DNA of 64,000 nt from Agitococcus sp. (GTDB lineage: Bacteria > Pseudomonadota > Gammaproteobacteria > Pseudomonadales > Moraxellaceae). The notes beneath the pieces were generated by a model. It was given only the letters and a program-made list of their open reading frames with translations. It was not told where the DNA came from and ran no database searches. Below, in pieces: positions 58,421-64,000 of this stretch. The position numbers and the translations under genes were made by a program. Each line of letters opens with the position of its first letter. Within the stretch, counting starts at the first letter, position 1. The stretch is taken from the NCBI GenBank assembly GCA_030646715.1, contig JAUSLJ010000035.1, forward strand, positions 169,579 to 233,578. The letters run 5' to 3'.

Positions 58421-59393
58421 CTCGGTTGAGTCAAAGATAATGAATGATAACAATTTTTTACGGAAAGACGGGAATTTTTATTTGCAGGTATTTGGGGGAG
58501 GAGAAGCGCGGGAGCCGAAACTCCCGCGTTGCACTGTCATCTTCTCTTATTGTCGTTGTTACGTTCTTTTTGTTTTATGTCTCTGACGCTAATTTTTGTT
58601 ATTCGTCAGTTTTCTTCTACTTGCAATGGCTCAAATTATTATTATGAGTTGCCATTTTTTAACGTCTTGTTGTTATCGTTCCACTTCTTATTGTTTGTGT
58701 GCTGTTGTTATGATTATCTGCTACACGCAATACATATAGCAAAGCGCGTGCCAACTTTTTATTAGTAGTTGATTTAAAAATTATATTGTTTAAAAACAAT
58801 TAGATGTGCAGTTAATTGAAGGTTGTGTAAAAACGATGATCTTCTGTTTGAGTTGTCACCGTAACATCTAGTCAATGTCTAGGTAACACCGTTTGAGTGT
58901 TTGGTAACAGAGGGGGGGGGGAGGTAACACTAGGGCAAACGCACTATAAAAACTATAGTGGACTCAATTGTCCAAATAATAATTTAGATTATTTCAGATA
59001 GTATTTCATGTGCTAAGTGGATAAAAGGTACTGTGTCGTCCTTTGAATACGACACAGAGTCAGCAGACGGAGATTGTGAGTTTGCGAAAATGGCGCGTCC
59101 ATTAGTTCGTTGGAGTCTCTCGGGCGACGATTATGCGGGTAACAGGCGAGGTATCAGTTTCAAAATAACACCAGCCCCCCGTTTTTGGTTTACTCTCGTA
59201 TTTTCTGCAAGTCCATCGCAAGTCCAAATAGCAGACACCTATAGACACCTTGAGTGGCTTTCAGTACCCACACATCTACAGGTTAATCGTTTGTTTTATG
59301 CTCGAATGAAGGCTTGAAAGCCTTATAAATCAAGGCAAACCATTGAAATCGTGGACTTCGGACGCAAACAGGATTATCATTGCCGCCCTGTGT
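58421..59393. other. Gene-poor accessory stretch before tRNA-Arg
   Basis: No convincing gene is present. From left to right it holds a GC-rich hairpin (CGCGGGAG/CTCCCGCG, 58507-58528), a T-rich low-complexity run, four spaced GTAACA motifs with a G10 tract, a 9-bp inverted repeat (CTGTGTCGT/ACGACACAG, 59031-59057), short direct repeats (GCAAGTCC twice near 59208-59224; GACACCT twice near 59236-59250) and an AAGGCTT/AAGCCTT palindrome (59309-59324). These look like remains of mobile DNA beside a tRNA integration site. Confidence 0.55.
58861..58929 (+). repeat. Four GTAACA motifs at two-helical-turn spacing, with a G10 tract
   Basis: GTAACA starts at 58861, 58883, 58904 and 58924, spaced 22, 21 and 20 bases; three copies read GGTAACA. 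A run of ten G (58912-58921) lies between the last two. The array resembles protein-binding repeats such as transposase or recombinase arm sites. Confidence 0.6.
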
Positions 59394-59470
59394 GCGCCCA
59401 TAGCTCAGATGGATAGAGTACTGCCCTCCGAAGGCAGGGGTCGTGGGTTCGAATCCCGCTGGGCGCGCCA
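59394..59470 (+). tRNA. tRNA-Arg (anticodon CCG)
   Basis: The 77-base gene folds as a full cloverleaf: acceptor GCGCCCA/TGGGCGC, D-arm GCTC..., anticodon stem CTGCC/GGCAG around CT-CCG-AA with CCG at 59428-59430, T-arm with GGTTCGAATCC, discriminator G and encoded CCA (59468-59470). It reads CGG codons. Its 3' half is a common integration site for phages and islands. Confidence 0.97.
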
Positions 59471-59740
59471 TTCTGTTACTGCTCTTTTCCAAATATCCTT
59501 ATATTTATCATTGAGTTCCATCTCTACGGCTGCTACTGTTTCCAGTATTGGCATACCTGCCATTTCCGCTAATATTGCTATTTCTGCTGCTTCTGGCTTT
59601 CTTCTTCCTGCTATCCAATCGCCTATTCTGTTTTTGTGCATGTTCATTTCTTCGGCTAAGGTTTTTAACTCTTCAATCACCATTTTTACCGCACTTGCCT
59701 TTAACTCTGCACTGTACTGCCGTTGCACTTTCTTTGACAT
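59405..59740 (-). CDS. Phage-type helix-turn-helix protein running into the tRNA-Arg gene
   Basis: The ATG at 59740 has GGAG eight bases before it, so the start looks genuine (111 codons). Residues about 1-22 ([19 protein letters not shown]) resemble the start of IS3-type OrfA proteins; about 23-92 ([21 protein letters not shown], then a [19 protein letters not shown] segment) resemble small phage HTH proteins such as DUF3693. The last ~18 residues are antisense of tRNA-Arg and are not native. The gene therefore seems truncated by, or fused to, the tRNA end, as expected at an integration or excision scar. Confidence 0.5.
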   Translation of the reverse strand: MSKKVQRQYSAELKASAVKMVIEELKTLAEEMNMHKNRIGDWIAGRRKPEAAEIAILAEMAGMPILETVAAVEMELNDKYKDIWKRAVTEWRAQRDSNPRPLPSEGSTLSI

Positions 59741-59931
59741 GATAAGCTCCAATGGTAATCGTCTTAAGTTTACCAAATTTTTTCATACGGTTTTTTCAAC
59801 ACGCATCAGGTATGCCATATGTGGTTGCACCATCAACGGCAAGGCAAGTACTTTTCCCGCCTGAAGGAATAGCGGATTGCAGGTTATTTCTGAGTTTGCT
59901 CGTCAAGCACTCATACGCCAAACGCAACCCA

Positions 59932-60018
59932 TACAAGAGCGTAACGGAACTCCCTTACTTAAATCCTCAGCCAGTTAGTTTAGAAATGGTTAACCAACTT
60001 CGAGATGAGTTGCTATGA
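59932..60018 (+). pseudogene. Possible VapB-type antitoxin remnant
   Basis: Only the last ~28 codons of a frame (SVTELPYLNPQPVSLEMVNQLRDELL) look like a real protein end; its stop overlaps the vapC start by four bases (ATGA), the usual toxin-antitoxin coupling. Upstream sequence in this frame does not look like an intact antitoxin. Call rests on context. Confidence 0.35.
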
Positions 60019-60260
60019 GTGTGTATTTGCTAGATGTCCATGAGTTAATTGCTCTGATTGACGCAAACCATGTGCATCACGATCGCGCTCATCAATGGTT
60101 TGCAGCAGAAGGGGTACGCGCATGGGCAACTTGTGCGACTACCGAAAATGTACTACTGCGTATTGTGGGTAATCCGCGCTATCCTAATTCATTGGGTAGC
60201 CCTGTGGCGGTAGTGCCTATCTTGCAGCGTGCGAGATTGCACACAAGTAAAAGCAATTAA
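60015..60260 (+). pseudogene. Truncated VapC-type PIN-domain toxin
   Basis: The 81-codon frame starts MSVYLLDVHELIALIDANHVHHDRAHQWF-like and continues through TTENVLLRIVGNPRYPNSLGSP, the first two thirds of the VapC-family PIN ribonuclease that usually runs to about 135-140 residues. The first acidic active-site residue (Asp7) and Glu64 region are present, but the frame ends in RLHTSKSN and the C-terminal acidic residues are missing. Probably dead. Confidence 0.65.
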
Positions 60261-60662
60261 AATACCAATACAAAGCGTGTTAGAAGTCGCATTTTGCGAT
60301 TATGTAATAAAACATAACGTTATATACTTGTACTATTAATTACAAAAAATGCATTATTAGAAGTTATTTAACATAATATACATTATGCGATAAAATAATT
60401 ATTGTAGCAGCTAAGTAGTTAAAAAGCACCATGGCTCTAAAAATACAAGTTTATCAACGCGAATGAAACTGTCTTACAGTAACTATTTTAGCTATTTATT
60501 TAATAAACAATGGTTATAGCGTTTGCGTGATAACGATTCCTTAACTTTTATCTGTTTGAGTGCTAACATTTGCACACCGTTTTTTCACTGAAAATCAGCC
60601 ATGCAAAAATGCAAAGCGAGTTTTCAGTTGAATATCTTCCTGTATAAATTGAGGAAACTACC
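60261..60662. other. 402-bp AT-rich gap before acnB
   Basis: No gene is visible. The left two thirds are strongly AT-rich and could be decayed toxin-antitoxin sequence. Near acnB, ACTGAAAA (60587-60594) and TTTTCAGT (60621-60628) form an inverted repeat with two ATGCAAA copies in the loop, probably within the acnB leader. The acnB ribosome site TGAGGAA lies just before its GTG. Confidence 0.5.
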
Positions 60663-63260
60663 GTGCTAGAAGCCTATCGCCAACATGTTGCCGAACGCGC
60701 CGCTCAAGGCGTACCACCAAAACCGCTTGATGAACAACAAACTGCATCTCTTGTTGCCTTATTAAAAAGCCCACCTGCTGGCGAAGAAGCCTTTTTAGTT
60801 GATTTATTAGAAAATCGCGTACCTGCGGGCGTTGACCCTGCTGCTTATGTGAAAGCTGCATTCTTGGCGGCTGTTACTACAGGCGAAGCGTCTTCTCCTT
60901 TAGTTGACGCTAAAAAAGCCGTTAAATTATTAGGTACGATGTTAGGTGGTTACAATGTTCAACCATTGGTTAAATTATTAGATACGCCGTTAGCGGCTGA
61001 TGCGGTAGCAGCCTTAAAAAGCACCTTGTTAATGTTTGACTCTTTCCATGATGTTGATGAAAAATCTAAAGCGGGCAATCCATTCGCAAAAGAATTAATT
61101 CAATCGTGGGCTGATGCAGAATGGTTTACGACTCGTCCAGAAGTGCCACAAAAATTAACGGTAACTGTATTTAAAGTCACTGGCGAAACCAATACCGACG
61201 ACTTGTCTCCTGCACAAGACGCATGGAGCCGCCCAGACATTCCTTTACATGCTAACGCGATGTTGAAAAATGCCCGTGACGGTATTTTTCCAGACCAACC
61301 AGGCTCTTTAGGCCCAGTAAAACAAATCGAAGCCTTAAAAGCCAAAGGTCATACCGTTGCTTACGTTGGCGATGTAGTTGGTACAGGTTCGAGCCGTAAA
61401 TCCGCAACAAACTCGGTATTATGGTTTACAGGCGATGATATTCCTTACATTCCCAACAAACGTGATGGTGGTGTGTGTATCGGTAGCAAAATCGCTCCTA
61501 TTTTCTTCAACACAATGGAAGATGCAGGTGCACTGCCCTTTGAAGCCGATGTTAACAACCTGAACACAGGCGATGTTATCGACATCTACCCATACGAAGG
61601 CAAAATTACTAAAAACGGTACTGACGAAGTTTTAAGCACCTTTGAATTGAAATCCCAAGTATTGTTGGATGAAGTGCGTGCGGGTGGCCGTATTAACTTA
61701 ATCATTGGTCGCAGCTTAACTACTAAAGCGCGTGAGTCCTTAGGTTTAGCCCCGTTAGCTTTGTTCCGTCAGCCAGTACAACCAGCCGATACAGGCAAAG
61801 GTTATACTTTGGCACAAAAAATGGTTGGTAAAGCATGTGGCGTAACAGGTATTCGCCCAGGTACATACTGCGAACCGAAAATGACGACTGTTGGCTCGCA
61901 AGACACCACAGGCCCAATGACGCGTGATGAGTTGAAAGACTTGGCTTGCTTGGGCTTCTCTGCCGATTTAGTGATGCAGTCTTTCTGTCATACCGCGGCT
62001 TATCCAAAACCTGTTGACGTGCAAACCCATCACACTTTACCTGATTTCATTATGAATCGTGGTGGCGTGAGCTTGCGTCCCGGTGATGGCATTATCCATA
62101 GCTGGTTAAACCGTATGTTATTGCCTGATACCGTCGGTACAGGTGGTGACTCTCATACACGTTTCCCTCTTGGTATCTCCTTCCCTGCTGGCTCTGGCTT
62201 AGTTGCTTTTGCTGCTGCTACGGGAGTTATGCCTTTAGATATGCCTGAGTCGGTATTAGTTCGCTTCACAGGCAAAATGCAACCAGGTATCACCTTACGT
62301 GACTTGGTTCATGCCATTCCTTATGCTGCTATTCAACGTGGTGAATTAACCATTGAGAAAAAAGGCAAAAAGAACGTATTCAATGGCCGTATTTTAGAAA
62401 TTGAAGGCATGGAAGATTTAACTGCTGAACAAGCATTTGAATTGTCTGATGCCTCTGCTGAGCGTTCTGCTGCGGGTTGCTCGATTACTTTGAGTGAAAA
62501 ATCTGTTGCTGAATACTTAACATCTAACATCACCATGTTGAAGTGGATGATTGCCAACGGTTATGGCGATGCACGTACCATTGGTCGTCGTGTTGAAGCC
62601 ATGCAAGCATGGTTGGCTAATCCTGTGTTATTGCGTGCCGATAAAGATGCGGAATACGCGGCTGTTTATGAAATCAACATGGACGAAATCAAAGAGCCTA
62701 TTCTTTGCTGTCCAAACGATCCCGATGATGCGAAGCCATTGTCACAAGTTGCTGGTCAAAAAATTGATGAAGTTTTCATCGGTTCTTGTATGACGAACAT
62801 TGGTCATTTCCGTGCTGCTGGCAAGTTGTTGGATAAAGTGGAAGGCGGTTCATTAGCGACACGTTTGTGGATTGCTCCACCGACAAAAATGGACGAGCAT
62901 CAACTGAAAGAAGAAGGCTATTACAATATTTATGGCCGTGCAGGTGCGCGTACTGAAATGCCAGGTTGCTCGTTGTGCATGGGTAACCAAGCCCGTGTTG
63001 CACCTAACACCACTTGCGTATCGACATCAACACGTAACTTCCCGAACCGTTTAGGTCAAGGTGCAAATGTTTACTTAGCTTCTGCTGAGTTAGCGTCTGT
63101 TGCTGCGGTCATGGGCAAGTTGCCAACGGTTGCGGAATACATGGAATATGCAGATAAAATAAATTCTATGTCTTCTGAAATCTACACCTACTTAAACTTT
63201 GACCGTATGGGCGAATACACTGCTCAAGCGGACAAAATCAATGTAGCGCAATTGACGTAA
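60663..63260 (+). CDS. acnB: Aconitate hydratase B
   Basis: The 865-residue enzyme interconverts citrate and isocitrate in the TCA cycle and can act on 2-methylisocitrate. It starts at GTG ([16 protein letters not shown], as in E. coli AcnB), has the N-terminal HEAT-like domain, the early swivel domain with [13 protein letters not shown], and three [4Fe-4S] ligands at Cys709 (GSCMTNIG), Cys769 and Cys772 (PGCSLCMGN). HTHHTLP-like and [19 protein letters not shown] active-site blocks are present. Single gene with its own terminator. Confidence 0.97.
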   Translation: MLEAYRQHVAERAAQGVPPKPLDEQQTASLVALLKSPPAGEEAFLVDLLENRVPAGVDPAAYVKAAFLAAVTTGEASSPLVDAKKAVKLLGTMLGGYNVQPLVKLLDTPLAADAVAALKSTLLMFDSFHDVDEKSKAGNPFAKELIQSWADAEWFTTRPEVPQKLTVTVFKVTGETNTDDLSPAQDAWSRPDIPLHANAMLKNARDGIFPDQPGSLGPVKQIEALKAKGHTVAYVGDVVGTGSSRKSATNSVLWFTGDDIPYIPNKRDGGVCIGSKIAPIFFNTMEDAGALPFEADVNNLNTGDVIDIYPYEGKITKNGTDEVLSTFELKSQVLLDEVRAGGRINLIIGRSLTTKARESLGLAPLALFRQPVQPADTGKGYTLAQKMVGKACGVTGIRPGTYCEPKMTTVGSQDTTGPMTRDELKDLACLGFSADLVMQSFCHTAAYPKPVDVQTHHTLPDFIMNRGGVSLRPGDGIIHSWLNRMLLPDTVGTGGDSHTRFPLGISFPAGSGLVAFAAATGVMPLDMPESVLVRFTGKMQPGITLRDLVHAIPYAAIQRGELTIEKKGKKNVFNGRILEIEGMEDLTAEQAFELSDASAERSAAGCSITLSEKSVAEYLTSNITMLKWMIANGYGDARTIGRRVEAMQAWLANPVLLRADKDAEYAAVYEINMDEIKEPILCCPNDPDDAKPLSQVAGQKIDEVFIGSCMTNIGHFRAAGKLLDKVEGGSLATRLWIAPPTKMDEHQLKEEGYYNIYGRAGARTEMPGCSLCMGNQARVAPNTTCVSTSTRNFPNRLGQGANVYLASAELASVAAVMGKLPTVAEYMEYADKINSMSSEIYTYLNFDRMGEYTAQADKINVAQLT

Positions 63261-63309
63261 TATGATTTAGGGGCGGCGTTTCACCTCCCCTAATTGATTA
63301 CTAATCAAT

Positions 63310-63335
63310 AAAAAGCCCGTTTTTACGGGCTTTTT
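63310..63335. terminator. Strong bidirectional terminator after acnB
   Basis: AAAAAGCCCGT and ACGGGCTTTTT form a perfect 11-bp stem with a TTTT loop and A/T-runs on both sides, serving acnB and the convergent TPR gene. Confidence 0.95.
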
Positions 63336-63338
63336 ATT

Positions 63339-64000
63339 TTAAAACAAAGGGAGATTAAGTTTTTTAGCAATAGCAATCAGCCAATAGGGCAAATTATGCA
63401 TTCTTTGCTGTTTATATTGTTGTAACTGGTTACGCCAATTGTCATCACACTGTAAATGTATAGCTTCTAAATAACTATTTAATAAAAAATAATACTCTTT
63501 AAATTGTTGCTGTTGAGCCATATCTAAACCTTTCCATAAAGATAACAACTCTGAAGCTCGTTCATGTTGTTGAGGAAAATCAAGCATCAGCGTTATAACC
63601 TTAAAATGGAAATTAACGGCTTTTTCCTGTCTTTTATCACTAATTTTTGGATTTTCTAATGCTGAAATTGGCTTGTTAGTTAACCAGCCAATTAACCTTA
63701 TAAATAAAGCTGTATGGCATTGTTGTGATAAATATACCAATGGTATTTTAATAGCGAGTTGTTGATAAATGGTTAAAGCCTGTTGGACGTAGTCTAAGGC
63801 TTCGTCTAGTTTGCCTTGCTCAGATAAACGATTCGCTAAGTTATTAAATGCACGTGCCAATTCAGGATTAAATCTCTCGGGTTTTTGCTGTGCGAGTTGC
63901 TGCCTAATAGTTAAAGCCTGTTGAGCGTAGTCTAAGGCTTCGTCTAGTTTGCCTTGCTCAGATAAATGACTCGCTAAGTTATTAAATGCAACTGCCAATT
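63339..64000 (-). CDS. Tetratricopeptide-repeat protein, 5' end probably outside window
   Basis: At least 219 residues are visible, reading leftward from the window edge. Residues 5-50 and 51-84 are near-identical repeats (AFNNLAxxLSEQGKLDEALD and YxQQALTIxQQLA) with a 46-residue period, of the kinesin-light-chain/TPR_12 kind. The rest is a non-repetitive helical C-terminal region (LLSLWKGLDMAQQQQFKEYY, then LQCDDNWRNQLQQYKQQR). More repeats likely lie beyond 64000. A protein-interaction role is inferred; nothing more specific is supported. Confidence 0.75.
   Translation of the reverse strand, partial: LAVAFNNLASHLSEQGKLDEALDYAQQALTIRQQLAQQKPERFNPELARAFNNLANRLSEQGKLDEALDYVQQALTIYQQLAIKIPLVYLSQQCHTALFIRLIGWLTNKPISALENPKISDKRQEKAVNFHFKVITLMLDFPQQHERASELLSLWKGLDMAQQQQFKEYYFLLNSYLEAIHLQCDDNWRNQLQQYKQQRMHNLPYWLIAIAKKLNLPLF

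Noticed and set aside
58444..58765. Two small overlapping ORFs rich in Leu, Phe and Tyr
   Set aside because: They translate a T-rich non-coding run, lack ribosome sites and one begins inside the pcnB leader.
59033..59317. GTG-started 94-codon ORF before the tRNA
   Set aside because: The GTG lies within a 9-bp inverted repeat, there is no ribosome site, and the protein resembles nothing; the DNA has short direct repeats more like recombination debris.
59283..59492. Minus-strand ORF containing [15 protein letters not shown]
   Set aside because: It is the antisense translation of the tRNA-Arg gene, a well-known annotation artefact.
63415..63432. Ter-like sequence ATATTGTTGTAACTGG
   Set aside because: It matches the Ter core but falls in a Gln-rich coding stretch (CAA/CAG codons) of the TPR gene, where GTTGTTGTAA-type strings arise by codon use.

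Overview
This looks like ordinary chromosome from a gammaproteobacterium with a moderately AT-rich genome. The mix of genes suggests a Moraxellaceae-like, alkane-using aerobe: an AlkB alkane hydroxylase with a divergent AraC regulator and an Acr1-like reductase, a leucine-degradation cluster, TusBCDE, the panBCD/folK/pcnB block and lptM-lysA-dapF-xerC-yigB. The family placement is inference from gene content only; no 16S gene lies in the window.

Layout. 1-2148 (minus): tusDCBE and ybiB (3' end off the window), for tRNA 2-thiouridine synthesis. 2315-4935 (plus): glpK and galE. 5126-7266 (minus): argD-argF. 7490-10466: grxD, then a secreted FecR-domain protein and a small secreted partner that shares a motif with it. 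10697-13208: a promoter with an overlapping Fur box, followed by a porin, an FMN-binding protein and a PepSY membrane protein, probably an iron-responsive envelope redox unit. 13443-15716: 2-Cys peroxiredoxin, iron superoxide dismutase, thioredoxin reductase. 15942-24080: alanine dehydrogenase, ftsK (with an extra HEPN/DUF4145-like segment in its linker), lolA, serS, cysG. 24170-29607 (minus): sbcC, sbcD, a KfrA-like coiled-coil protein. 29739-33600: an Old Yellow Enzyme relative, two unrecognised genes (one an alpha-solenoid with a 43-residue period) and a Tus-like protein. 33718-39444 (minus): liuA, liuB, liuC, liuD. 39690-44316: NAD-binding protein, rraA, alkB, araC, Acr1-like SDR. 44351-50263 (minus): hemN, then the lptM-lysA-dapF-xerC-yigB-yaiI run. 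50389-51903: Mpo1-like protein and a NadM/Nudix fusion. 52116-54216 (minus): an ECF41-type sigma factor behind an FAD oxidoreductase, with a matching ECF41 promoter. 54365-58420 (minus): pcnB, folK, panB, panC, panD. 58421-60662: an accessory scar holding tRNA-Arg(CCG), GTAACA repeats, a G10 tract, a phage-type HTH gene running into the tRNA, and a broken VapBC pair. 60663-63260: acnB. 63339-64000 (minus): a partial TPR protein.

Several small dispersed repeats lie between genes: a 100-bp inverted-repeat element with a decayed relative, four copies of a CTCCGCTCAG/CTGAGCGGAG hairpin, and a CCCCTC-type hairpin family, one copy of which supplies the last codons of folK. No CRISPR array, rRNA, intact insertion sequence or complete prophage was seen. 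The accessory signals most worth following are the FecR pair, the 43-residue solenoid pair, the ECF41 unit and the tRNA-Arg scar.
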